DNA from: Progne subis subis
Lineage: Eukaryota; Chordata; Aves; Passeriformes; Hirundinidae
Length of the DNA stretch: 64,000 bases
Direction of reading: 5' to 3'
Assembly: GCA_022316685.1 (NCBI GenBank)
Contig: JAKJHU010000363.1
Location: forward strand, 124,001-188,000
Below, one piece after another: positions 22,201 through 29,557 of the stretch. The notes below the pieces were generated by a model. That model did no database searches. It saw nothing but the letters and a program-made list of their open reading frames with translations, and was not told where the DNA came from. Position numbers and translations under genes: made by a program. Positions within the stretch are counted from its first letter, which is position 1, and every line of letters starts with the position of its first letter.

Positions 22201-24419
22201 ATTTTCCTAGTACGCACCTCATTGATCCACAAATTACCTCTAATTACAGAGTATTTACCATTTATGTCACCTTTTGTTTACAAAATGCTATTTTAAACTG
22301 AGGATTGTGGCCTCTTTAGTATCAGAGTTGCATATCACAATAGAATTTAAAGAAGTGCCAAAAGATGATTCAAAATCATTGGCAAGATATTTAGATGATT
22401 CACTGTGTGCTAAAAATTCCTCTAACTCTTAGACTTTTTTGGGATGTTAATTTTGTTTTTTTTAGAGAAGTTCAAGAAAGAGTGAAGTAAAGTAATGGCT
22501 AGAAGAGTAGCTGAAGTATTAAGGATCTGAAAAAACACACCAAAAGCCAGTTTTCTTGTTTTCTTTCCAGAAATTCACGGAGGTCAATTAAATTAGATGG
22601 AAAAGAGGATGTGAAGGGAAGCAAAAAACTGAAACAGACCTCACTAAAGTACACAGCTGCAAGACTTCATGAAAAAGGTGTCATCTTAGAAATTGAAGAT
22701 CTTCAAACCAATCAGTAAGTGCAGTACAAAACAATTTGGAGCATATTCTAATCAACAATTTCTGAAGGGGCCTGGCTTTTGATAAAAGAAATCTTAACAA
22801 TTTCCTGTGCCACAGCTAAAATTACCTCAGACTTCTGCATTCAGAAGGATGCTACAGTCTAACTGTCATAATTAATTTTTTACTTTGTACCTTGCTCTGT
22901 GATTACCTCTGGAAAATATTTTAACAAGCCAGCCCTAGCACCATCTTACATGGACAAGTACAAGTTTGGCAGCAGACGTACTATTAATGACCACCTTTTC
23001 AAGCAGTTGTGGTAATTTTTTTCATGTATTGACCAGTCACTTTCAAATAACTTAGTACAGCCCAGGTTTTCTGCTCTTCTTCTCTATGGCAGGATGAATT
23101 TGTATTCTTCCATTTTGAGCTGTGGTAGTGAAAGTCTCTGATTCTTTGCACCTTCCCATTCCCCTTCTGCATGGAAATTTTTTTCCAGGTTTTTTTTGTT
23201 TGTTTGGGTTTTTTTTGTTGTTGTTGTGGGGTTTGTTTTGTTTTGTTTTGTTTTGTTTTGTTTCCTTTTTTCTTTTCTTTTTCCCAAGTGGATTCATCAG
23301 GTAGAGGAAGCCACATGATGTTTGATCTGATGTGTTCACTGAACTTCCTAAAGCCTTTTTTTTAATTTTGTGGTGCTTTGTTTTGTTGAGTTTTTTGTTT
23401 GTTGGTTTGATTTTGGTTGGTAGGTTGTTTTTTTTTCTTGTTGTTTGGTTGGGTTTTTCAGTTGGGATTTTTTTTGAGAGTTGTTTCTCCAGCACAAAAG
23501 ACTTCAGAATTCTGAATTTCAAACTCCCAGTACACCAGAAGGTCTCTAAGAAGACACTGCATGGAGTGCAGGAGTGCAGTGCAGGGAGGGATGGAGCGAT
23601 TCTTCTAACACCAACGACAGTGCTTGTAGTCAAGGTTCTTCTGTGTTCTGCAGGCTTTTCCCCCAAAACTGTCTCTGGACTATATGAAACTGCACAGCCT
23701 TATGTATTCAATTACTTTTCTTATTTCAAGGTTTAAGAATGTGATGTTTGATATCACACCTGGAGAAGAAGTCGGTGACTTTGAAATCAAAGCAAAATTT
23801 TTAGGAGTTGAGATGGAAAAAGTGCAGCTCCATTTCCAGGTTTGAATTTTGTTACTTTGTTATGTTGCTGCTGTTGCATTTCCTGTAACTACAAACTTTT
23901 AAAGTATTTTTTTTCACATGTATGTGTGAACCAGTCAATCAGTACAGAGCAGCAGTTCATGTGGAGAGTAACTGTATGACTTCTGCAGGATGCTGGGCAT
24001 GGGTATTGCATTACTGTTTATCTTGGGGCAACTACATAAAATCAATGGCCACATTAGTTCAGTGGCAAGCAGGAAATACTTAAAGAAAATGGAAATACAC
24101 AGAATGCAGTTTTTCTTCTGATTTGCTGCTACTGACCATCTGCAGCTTAGGATCCAGAGGACACATGATGTTTTCTACATGTATCCCAATAGTTGCTTGC
24201 AATTGTTTAAGTTAAGAAGAACCTGGAGTTGGTGAGGTTTATCACATCTTGTTAACTGTGTAAGGTATTTAGACAGACACTAATGATTTTTTTTTCTTAT
24301 TTCAGGATTTGCTTCAGATGCAGTATGAAGGGGTGGCTGTAATGAAAATGTTTGATAAAGCTAAAGTGAATGTGAATTTGCTCATATTCTTGTTGAATAA
24401 GAAGTTCTATGGAAAATGA
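1039..24419 (+). CDS. IQGAP2: IQGAP2, 3' part of the gene: 22 coding exons to the stop codon
   Basis: IQ-motif-containing GTPase-activating-like scaffold that binds active CDC42/RAC1, calmodulin and actin at the cell cortex. Exons: 1039-1200, 2400-2542, 3487-3657, 6307-6390, 7221-7292, 7455-7524, 7825-8033, 8726-8875, 9675-9838, 10479-10703, 11482-11622, 11964-12048, 12509-12741, 15036-15168, 16682-16784, 17675-17816, 19551-19638, 20527-20739, 21583-21743, 22571-22714, 23731-23839, 24306-24419. All junctions are GT-AG and every phase closes, giving about 1,037 residues plus a split first codon. Order seen: pre-WW segment, WW-like motif, four IQ motifs, RasGAP-related domain, RasGAP C-terminal domain ending KKFYGK. 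IQGAP2 rather than IQGAP1/3 is indicated by GEGAVDPNDPN, TPATAQQE and QKKRKIQRNLRTLEQ, and by F2R lying downstream. The family has no catalytic arginine finger, so it is expected not to be an active GAP (known for the family). The CH domain and 5' exons lie outside the window. Confidence 0.97.
2400..2542 (+). CDS. IQGAP2: IQGAP2 exon b: WW-like motif
   Basis: Phase 1 in, phase 0 out (CAG|GTAGGT). It encodes a WW-like segment with PWIKL followed by YDYYYNVETEEGTC. The first Trp is present. The position of the second WW tryptophan, Trp in mammalian IQGAP2 as I recall it, is Cys here (codon TGT at 2483-2485). It ends with SWLTGEEIQ. Confidence 0.93.
3487..3657 (+). CDS. IQGAP2: IQGAP2 exon c: IQ motif 1
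   Basis: Phase 0 in and out, 57 codons. It contains YNREQLWLANENL, then the first IQ motif LQARARGFLVRRNYRERK, and ends with AIKIQ, the first residues of IQ motif 2. IQ motifs bind calmodulin and myosin light chain. Confidence 0.95.
4765..5965 (-). mobile_element. CR1 LINE, 5'-truncated, antisense in an IQGAP2 intron
   Basis: Read on the minus strand this is the 3' part of a CR1 non-LTR retrotransposon. Broken frames encode the end of its reverse-transcriptase ORF, including LGILVDSELPTSQQCVLVAK, SVLVRPHLECCVQFWAPQYK and RGLEHLPYKGRAERAG. The part at about 5590-5960 corresponds to more upstream ORF2 sequence. Stops and frame changes show it is dead. It lies in the 2.65-kb intron between IQ exons c and d, opposite to host transcription. 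Ends are approximate. Confidence 0.9.
6307..6390 (+). CDS. IQGAP2: IQGAP2 exon d: IQ motif 2
   Basis: 28 codons, phase 0 on both sides. It encodes AFWKGFKQRKSYVDRLK, completing the second IQ motif begun by IKIQ of the previous exon, and ends AAIVK. It lies about 340 bp downstream of the antisense CR1 insertion. Confidence 0.95.
6445..6577 (+). repeat. Intronic dispersed repeat, copy 1
   Basis: About 133 bp starting TGAACAGGTATTTGGGTC and ending near AAGCCTTAAGAAATA. A second, highly similar copy in the same orientation lies at 10228-10368 in a different IQGAP2 intron. I do not recognise the family. It is not CR1. Confidence 0.8.
7221..7292 (+). CDS. IQGAP2: IQGAP2 exon e: IQ motif 3
   Basis: 24 codons, phase 0 on both sides, donor GTAAGT. 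It encodes the third IQ motif, IQSWVKMWLARRAYRKR, followed by LQYFKDH as in other IQGAPs. Confidence 0.95.
7455..7524 (+). CDS. IQGAP2: IQGAP2 exon f: IQ motif 4
   Basis: 70 nt, phase 0 in and phase 1 out, donor GTAAGT. It encodes the fourth IQ motif IVKIQAFLRANKAREDY. With the preceding three exons it forms a one-motif-per-exon array. Confidence 0.95.
7825..8033 (+). CDS. IQGAP2: IQGAP2 exon g: linker between IQ and GAP-related domains
   Basis: 209 nt, phase 1 in and phase 0 out (CAG|GTCAGC). It encodes GAENPPLTVLRKFAYLLDQ, DLDFQEELEVTRLREEVVT and NLMDIKIGLLVKN, which are highly conserved in IQGAP2. A CR1 fragment begins about 60 bp after the donor. Confidence 0.96.
8095..8290 (-). mobile_element. 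CR1 LINE 3'-end fragment
   Basis: About 195 bp whose + strand matches the inverted CR1 3' region: a GGAAGGGATCTCTGGAGGTC-like stretch, then the conserved CAAGCAGGG, AACAGGTTGCCCA, GGAGACTCCACAA and CAGTGCTC-type blocks. It begins about 60 bp after the donor of IQGAP2 exon g. Confidence 0.85.
8726..8875 (+). CDS. IQGAP2: IQGAP2 exon h: start of GAP-related region
   Basis: 50 codons, phase 0 on both sides. It contains HSKKLNKKSK, GIKGLSKERRKKLEAYQ and HLFYLLQ, the charged linker leading into the RasGAP-related domain. Confidence 0.95.
9634..9665 (+). promoter_or_regulatory. Very long polypyrimidine (T) tract at a 3' splice site
   Basis: A run of almost only T (one C) directly before GCTTTGTAG at 9666-9674, the acceptor of IQGAP2 exon i. 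It acts as the polypyrimidine tract that U2AF binds. Confidence 0.75.
9675..9838 (+). CDS. IQGAP2: IQGAP2 exon i: RasGAP-related domain, part 1
   Basis: 164 nt, phase 0 in and phase 2 out. It encodes TNPTYLAKLIFQMPQNKST and LYNYASNQREEYLLLKLF, the first helices of the GAP-related domain. Its acceptor is preceded by an unusually long T tract (9634-9665). Confidence 0.96.
10228..10368 (+). repeat. Intronic dispersed repeat, copy 2
   Basis: About 140 bp, direct repeat of 6445-6577, with a few substitutions and a short insertion near the middle (AGATGCC after ATAAATT). It lies about 110 bp upstream of the acceptor of IQGAP2 exon j. Confidence 0.8.
10479..10703 (+). CDS. IQGAP2: IQGAP2 exon j: RasGAP-related domain, part 2
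   Basis: 225 nt, phase 2 in and out. It contains NPTVIKMVVSFNRGARGQNT and LRQLLAPVVKEIMEDKSLI. This is where active RasGAPs carry the arginine finger. IQGAPs have lost it, so this domain clamps CDC42/RAC1 in the GTP state instead of stimulating hydrolysis (family knowledge). Its codons are more GC-rich than those of neighbouring exons. Confidence 0.96.
11059..11250. repeat. AT-rich microsatellite block
   Basis: About 190 bp of almost pure A/T with TATG/TATA/CATA repeats and a short GTGTGT run, in the intron between exons j and k. It contains many self-complementary TA stretches able to form hairpins. Confidence 0.85.
11482..11622 (+). CDS. IQGAP2: IQGAP2 exon k: RasGAP-related domain, part 3
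   Basis: 141 nt, phase 2 in and out. It encodes SKLPYDVTTEQALTHTEVV, then SLRAVTDKVLTSIFSSLNMM, a continuous helical part of the GAP-related domain. Confidence 0.95.
11964..12048 (+). CDS. IQGAP2: IQGAP2 exon l: RasGAP-related domain, part 4
   Basis: 85 nt, phase 2 in and phase 0 out. It encodes YGMRYIAKVLKSSLHEKFPD followed by ATEDELLK, near-invariant in IQGAP proteins. Confidence 0.95.
12509..12741 (+). CDS. IQGAP2: IQGAP2 exon m: RasGAP-related domain, part 5
   Basis: 233 nt, phase 0 in and phase 2 out. It has LLYYRYMNPAIVAPDGFDII, the IQGAP counterpart of the RasGAP FLRxxxPA signature, and HAASNKLFEGESEHLSSMN. The shift from FLR to YRY is usual for the family. Confidence 0.96.
13127..13188 (+). 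repeat. Tandem duplication, 2 x 31 bp
   Basis: Unit beginning GTCTATACAGAYATCATTC and ending TTATCTTGCA, two adjacent copies (13127-13157 and 13158-13188) differing at two positions. Intronic in IQGAP2. Confidence 0.85.
13981..14193 (+). repeat. T/G-only low-complexity tract with a G-quadruplex motif
   Basis: About 210 bp made almost entirely of T and G on the + (transcribed-sense) strand, with TTTG and TTG units. At 13995-14010 it contains four G-triplets with single-T loops, the canonical short-loop G-quadruplex pattern. Open frames across it (CFFVCL-type strings) are composition artefacts. Confidence 0.9.
15036..15168 (+). CDS. IQGAP2: IQGAP2 exon n
   Basis: 133 nt, phase 2 in and phase 0 out, so skipping it would shift the frame. 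It encodes FFQAACDVPEPEEKFNIDEY and KPVIYISIEEIINTHS. It is flanked by a T/G tract (13981-14193) upstream and a complementary A/C tract (15743-15916) downstream. Confidence 0.95.
15743..15916 (+). repeat. A/C-only low-complexity tract
   Basis: About 175 bp of almost only A and C on the + strand: CAAA units, an ACCCCACCCCCCC patch, and a terminal run of about 17 A. It is the strand complement in composition of 13981-14193. It lies in the intron downstream of IQGAP2 exon n. Confidence 0.9.
16682..16784 (+). CDS. IQGAP2: IQGAP2 exon o
   Basis: 103 nt, phase 0 in and phase 1 out. It encodes LLLEHQDAIAPETNDLLNEL then LEGLGPVPDIESFL. Confidence 0.95.
17675..17816 (+). CDS. IQGAP2: IQGAP2 exon p
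   Basis: 142 nt, phase 1 in and phase 2 out. It encodes GEGAVDPNDPNRESTLNQL, a segment diagnostic for IQGAP2 over IQGAP1, then LAKTEISLSLTSKYELREG. Confidence 0.95.
17985..18028 (+). repeat. Tandem duplication of about 22 bp
   Basis: GAAGAACTGTCAGTTTTTCC occurs twice head to tail, each followed by a single G or A. Intronic in IQGAP2. Confidence 0.75.
18669..18691. repeat. Poly-T run in an IQGAP2 intron
   Basis: A run of about 22 T in the 17,817-19,550 intron. No associated element was recognised. Confidence 0.7.
19551..19638 (+). CDS. IQGAP2: IQGAP2 exon q
   Basis: 88 nt, phase 2 in and phase 0 out. It encodes TKRLIVDVIRTQPGDTLSEI and ETPATAQQ. The acceptor is a rather purine-rich CAAAAG, weaker than its neighbours, but the frame joins perfectly. 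Confidence 0.92.
20527..20739 (+). CDS. IQGAP2: IQGAP2 exon r: RasGAP C-terminal domain, part 1
   Basis: 71 codons, phase 0 on both sides. It contains ILDSKTPEKMKQSQS, IEQKKRKIQRNLRTLEQAG and YQEIINEIAK. It begins the RasGAP_C (RGCT) domain, which in the family binds partners such as E-cadherin/beta-catenin and CLIP-170. Confidence 0.95.
21583..21743 (+). CDS. IQGAP2: IQGAP2 exon s: RasGAP C-terminal domain, part 2
   Basis: 161 nt, phase 0 in and phase 2 out. It encodes DIRNQRRYRHHRKAELVKLQ and YEEQINYYNTYIKTCLDNL, a basic coiled-coil-like helix. Confidence 0.95.
22571..22714 (+). CDS. IQGAP2: IQGAP2 exon t: RasGAP C-terminal domain, part 3
   Basis: 144 nt, phase 2 in and out. It encodes NSRRSIKLDGKEDVKGSKK and KYTAARLHEKGVILEIEDLQ. 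The lysine-rich stretch in between is variable between species. Confidence 0.95.
23189..23483 (+). repeat. T/G-rich low-complexity region in two blocks
   Basis: Two blocks (about 23189-23283 and 23358-23483) of mostly T and G, including a pure (TTTTG)n run at about 23236-23260. They lie in the intron before exon u. The long minus-strand frame across it (Lys/Asn/Gln/Thr-rich) is a low-complexity artefact. Confidence 0.85.
23731..23839 (+). CDS. IQGAP2: IQGAP2 exon u: RasGAP C-terminal domain, part 4
   Basis: 109 nt, phase 2 in and phase 0 out. It encodes FKNVMFDITPGEEVGDFEIK and FLGVEMEKVQLHFQ. The donor CAG|GTTTGA is weak at +3/+4, yet joins in frame with the last exon. Confidence 0.94.
24306..24419 (+). 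CDS. IQGAP2: IQGAP2 exon v: last coding exon
   Basis: 38 codons including TGA at 24417-24419. It encodes DLLQMQYEGVAVMKMFDKAK and ends LLNKKFYGK, the nearly invariant IQGAP C-terminus. Confidence 0.97.
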   Translation, partial: DLLQMQYEGVAVMKMFDKAKVNVNLLIFLLNKKFYGK

Positions 24420-25126
24420 ATACTTTCAGATATCATGGACTTCATCAATCAGTGGGAAGTCTGTTCAGTATTTTTTTGCTTATAAACATTTGAAGTTTGT
24501 CGCTGGATGTTTATTAACTTTAAAAACACACCCTAAAACACCAAATGTTCAGAGGAATGTACACAGTGCCTTTTCAGCATTGATAACAAAACAGAAGACC
24601 AAGAAATGGATTCATTTAAACAGTTCCAGATTTCATTGGTGTTGGTAATTTCAAATCAAAATATTTTTTAGGACACACAGCTATTGTGTAGATTTTAAGG
24701 TAGACAGAAATTGAATTCAGTTAAATATATAAACTTCTTCCTATTGAAACATTGTAAAATTACCTCAGATATATAATATAGTTGATACTAGACTTTTTAA
24801 GTATTTACCAAAAGAAAACCTAATTTAAGGGATAGTTTTAGCAAATATTTAGTTACATAATAGGCCTATTTTGTGGCAGTTGTCAATTGCAAAGCAAAGT
24901 TTTATTGTGCAATTCAAAAAATTTTATAGGTAATTATAAAGCGACAATAACGACTTTCTTCACAAAAATATATTTTGCAATTCATTCCTACTAAATGCAC
25001 TACTGCCTTGTGCAAAATGTCATTTTCTACTCTCACAGCCTTTGGAGTGGTATTGGGGAAATCTGAATAGCTAACAGTTGTTCAGTTTGAAGTATTTGAA
25101 TACCTAAATTGTGCCTGTCTGTCTGT

Positions 25127-25165
<39 letters not shown>

Positions 25166-25260
25166 AAATAAATGCAATAAAATCAGTGTTTAGATTGGGT
25201 TTTTTAAATATTCTTTGGAGATTGTTCTATGTAAAATAAACATTACCTAATTAAACTGGC
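24420..25260 (+). other. IQGAP2: IQGAP2 3' UTR and polyadenylation signals
   Basis: AT-rich sequence after the stop. AATAAA occurs at 25167-25172, 25176-25181 and 25235-25240, so the transcript probably ends near 25,200-25,260. The exact cleavage site is inferred. A homopolymer T run of about 31 lies at 25131-25161, just before the first signal. Confidence 0.7.
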
Positions 25261-27892
25261 TTGGTCCCTAAATTTCATTTCAAAGAATTATTAAAGCTAC
25301 AATCTAGATGGTGATTAATTGAAATAACTTGTTTCAGTGCGTTTATAAAATTGCATGTAATTAAGCCTGACTGTCCTCAGTACACTTGGGGAAAGCCGTT
25401 CAGCAGGGAAGATTCCATGGCCTTTGTGCCATTGAATGTGATGATGATTTTGCTTAGGAACTATCACTTACACCTACAGAGCTAAAGTTTGTGCCATAAG
25501 TAATGTGACCAATAGAAAATATTTCCTTCTCTCACTTTTCTTGTGACAAACACTTCAAAAGATAGACAGTGAGACATTCTGGAATGTCTCACCGAATTCT
25601 GAAATACAAAAGTAAATATTAAATAAGCATTAACTCTGGTAAGGGAATAGAACAGTGTGAAGTCACTGGCAGATACATGGATTACAAGCTCAGCTGACAC
25701 ACTAACTGATCTGTGGTGTTACACGACCTGAAAAATTTCTTACATTTGCCAGAGATATTAATTTATGCATGACATTAAGTTTGAACACATGATTACTTTA
25801 AAACAGTTAACATCCCTAATTAAAGGATTAAGAAACTACTACATGATTCCATTTTTCTTCTAGCTGGTTGTGTATAAGCCATTTTAATATGACATAAATG
25901 CTGCAGTATTGATACCCCAGTTGACTCAAAATAGCTGGATAGAAAAGCAAAATCAGCTTTTTTGAAGAAAAGCACTTCACCTTTCCTTCTGAAGAAGATA
26001 AGTGAATTTTACTTGAATGTGAATTAAACTCCCAATCTTTTGTTCTCCTTTTTATTTGCAACAGACTTGACTAACAAGTCTAACTATATTTTTAACAAAC
26101 TCTAGCTGAGCACTAAATCTGCCACAGGTGTGATGTTGATCCTAAGAACAGACCCTCAAGGTACTGTGTCAAAAGCCTGGAGTTCTGCTGGTGAGACATG
26201 CCAGAACCTCACAGCCTTTGTGGGAGTAACTCACTCCTGGATATGCAATTCTGTGCGATACACTTGACACATCTAGTACTTGCCTGGTCCTAATGCAAAT
26301 AGCGCATTCCTCGGTTATTTCCTGGAGCAGGCAAGCTTAGAAAAGCTTCTTTGGTCCCCACGTAATAACAAGCACGAATGGCACTGTCTGTGTGCCAGCA
26401 TGTCCCTTTTCCAGGCATTTCCTGGGCTTCCTGTTCTTCCTAGTGCATATCAAAGAGTAATTTCCATTTAATTTCTTTGAACTCCTTTATAAGCTTTTTT
26501 CCTTAACTAGCTAGCTTCGTTTAGGGCCTTGCCACTGAACCATAATATGAACCCAGATAAACAGGACTGACCACAATGTTTTCTACTTACACATAAGAAT
26601 GACGGTAGTATGAAGCAGCACACAAATGAGCAAAGTGATTCTATTATCATCCACTACTGCCCAGTGCTGCTGACAGCTACCAAGTACAACAAAAAAGAAA
26701 GGCTTTTTAGAGGCTGCTGTAAGATGTAATTTGGGGACTTCAACATTAGACAGGACTTGCTGAAACCAGCTTCAGTCATGAAATGGTGGTGTGGAAAGGC
26801 TTGCATTGCTGGTTCAAAAAATCTGAGGAAAAAAAGCCAGTACAACTGAACGGGGCCTGCGCATGTGTTGTCAGTACAGGAGAAAAGGCATCTTTCCTTG
26901 AACAACTTGCCTATCTCTCAACTTTGTCCTCCTTAACTGGTGGTAGTGAAAAGAAATTATAATAGGAAATAGTCTTAGTCTGTTAACCCCACAGCTTGCA
27001 TTTTTCTATCACATGATAGAGTTTACTTTAGAGTTGACTAAGAGTGCTTGGCAGCTGACTTAGTTTATTTTGGAACTTTTCCATTTTCAAGGGCCTCTGA
27101 AGATACAAAACTACCCACAAAATTGCAGAACAACATCCCTCTGCTTAGGCCAGGCAGACAGGAACACCAACACAAGCACTAGCTTTGCTCTATTTCACTA
27201 CTTTGCGCTGATCTGTGGATCTCCTTTAGCTGTCCGTCTTTCTTTTAAACACAGGAGTAAAACCACAACCTTCTCTCCCAGAAAATCCAGATACTGATAG
27301 TCACGTAATTTCAGAAAGTTTATAACTAGAAGACTGATTTCCCCACTTGAGGTATGTTTCCATGCTCATCTTCCAGCAGTAACTACCCACCTCTGACACG
27401 TATTGGCAGCAAGGCAGGTCTCCTTCCACAAACAGTAATGATGTAGCAGACTCACTAGATAGGTGCAGTCTTTTTTGGTAGACTTGGTGTATTTAACAGG
27501 AATGAAGTTTTGTACTGTAACATACTTCTACCAAAAAAACCCCCAAACTCTGAAAAAGGTGCAAGGAGTAGAATTAAAAACTAAAGATTTAGAAGTCATG
27601 AACTCTTCACATCTGTTACAATAAGATGATCTTGAGAGGAAGGAGCAAGTTGATTCACAAAGTTACAGGATACAAAACAAATTTGGTTTTCATATGCAGA
27701 CATAAAATTTAATAAGCGTGGGTTTTATAATGGTTATTTATAGTAACTACGTTACAAAGATGAAATAGCAAAGCCCTATGACTGTTTCTAATGTCTGTGA
27801 CTAAAATACTTCCTGGAGGTTCAATCTGAGTTTCTCTTCATATGTTTCACAAACTCTGTAATCTAATTTATTCCTCAAGCACTGGTTAAGGC

Positions 27893-27940
<48 letters not shown>

Positions 27941-27968
27941 ATGAAAGAAAAATACTGGCAGTATATAC

Positions 27969-28002
<34 letters not shown>

Positions 28003-28900
28003 AATTTTTTTTTTTTTTTACAACCTGAGTAATTTTTACAACTACCTGTTTTAGTTCAGTTTTATTTTGGTTTTAGAAAGTTATAAAAGCAATCTTTGTG
28101 TATGTCTATAGAACTGTGAGACCACAGAAACGACCAACAGCTTCACTTTTTCTTCCCAAATTAAATAATTGCCTCTGATTAAGGTATTTTCTAAACAGAT
28201 GAATAGTTCAATTAAGTATAAGGCATTTTTTCATAGGTTCCCTGCAATAATAGAGCTGTAGAAAGGCTGGCCAGCTATAAAACTTGCATTTGTTTCTTGC
28301 TCTATACAAATGGAGCCAGCTTCAACCATGCTGTAATGAGTGGTAGTGCTGTGAGAGGAGCACCATAGAGACACAGAACTTACTGGAGACCAGTATTTAT
28401 GACTAGGGAAATTTGTTTTCAGTCGTTTTTATTCTCCATTAAAAACAAGGTCAGTGCTTCTGCAGTAATAAAGGCACTTCATACATATAAGCAAGTTCAA
28501 ATCAGCCTTCCCCTCCTTCCCATGTTTTGTCTGTAATGCTGTAAACAGAAGGATACACAGTCAAGGCACGGATAGCACACCCCAGCAAGCCAGAGTGTCC
28601 ACTTTAAAGTTTCTGACTCTCCTACGGGCTTGATAAATACAAAGCACTGAAACATCACTGGGGTGGTTTTAAAGCAAAGCGTCTAAATAATAGCTGCAAA
28701 ATTACCAAAATATTTTCCTATAAAGGAAAAGTAAGTTTTGCTTCAAGCACCTCTTGATTCATGAGCATCTCTAAAGGACTGCAGAAGCATTCCGAAGTTT
28801 GTCTATGGCACATGCCACTGGACCGAGGAGTGGCACCACTTTCTTGGGGATTTTGGAACAGCAGACAGGGCTGCAAGGCTGGGCAGTGAATCACTCTTGG
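25261..28900. other. Intergenic region between IQGAP2 and F2R
   Basis: About 3.6 kb. No gene, CR1 copy or RNA gene recognised. It holds the homopolymer and dinucleotide repeat at 27897-28020 and otherwise ordinary AT-rich sequence. Confidence 0.6.
27897..28019. repeat. Poly-T (about 39) and TG/TA microsatellite cluster
   Basis: A T run at about 27897-27936, then (TG)n/(TA)n at about 27969-28001, then a second T run. Lengths of such runs are error-prone in assemblies. Confidence 0.85.
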
Positions 28901-29413
28901 GTTGCCCTGTGTTTGTAGAGCTGACAGTTTGCTGAACTCATGCAATACAAGCAAGCATGGGCGTCACCTCCTTTATACAAAGTACATCAACTGTAAGGGG
29001 CTTTTCTGAACCGGCGTGATCTTTCAGCTGTGAGTAATGCCGGCATTTCATCTGGCTTTGGAACCGCTCCCGTGAGGCATTCGGACTGCAAATTTGGCAA
29101 ACTCAGCTTGGAATTCCTTGAGCACAACCTTTTGTTCCGGAGCTCCGGACCTCTCACCCCGCCCGAGCCCGCCACCGCTTCCCGCGTCCCAGCTGGGCTC
29201 AGGGGCTGCTGGCCGGGCTCTGAGTCCCATGGGGGCGCCGGGCGCTGCCCCTGAGCCTTCTCCTCCTCCCCTTCCTTCCCCTGCCCTCCCCTCCTCTCCC
29301 CGTGCCGAGCCCCGCCGCGCAGCCCGCTCCCTGCGGCAGGCGGAAGGCGCGGCGCGGCTCTCGGCCGGCCCCAGCCTCCCGTGGGCTGCGCTCGCCGGTG
29401 CCGCGCTGCCCGC

Positions 29414-29480
29414 ACGGACGGACGGACAGACGGACAGACGGACAGACGGACTGACGGACAGGCGGGCTGACGGACGGAGG
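29414..29480 (+). repeat. GGAC/GACA tetranucleotide repeat in the F2R 5' UTR
   Basis: About 67 bp of imperfect 4-bp units (CGGA, CAGA, CTGA) ending 16 bp before the F2R start codon. It is inside the presumed 5' leader. Confidence 0.85.
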
Positions 29481-29496
29481 GAAGGAACGCGCGGCC

Positions 29497-29557
29497 ATGC
29501 GGCCCCGGGCGCTGCTGTGCGCCCTGGCGCTGCTCTGCTGCCCGCCGCCCCGGCCAG
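29497..29557 (+). CDS. F2R: F2R exon 1: signal peptide
   Basis: Encodes MRPRALLCALALLCC followed by a proline-rich end, then donor G|GTGTGT at phase 1. The A of ATG is preceded by GCGGCC. It lies inside the CpG island. Confidence 0.9.

Noticed and set aside
23052..23666. 204-codon minus-strand open frame rich in Lys, Asn, Gln and Thr
   Set aside because: It is the translation of the inverted T/G low-complexity tract, with no protein family and no transcript context.
1..24300. F2RL2 (PAR3), which lies inside an IQGAP2 intron in mammals
   Set aside because: No PAR-like receptor exon exists in any intron present here. It would be expected in introns upstream of this window.
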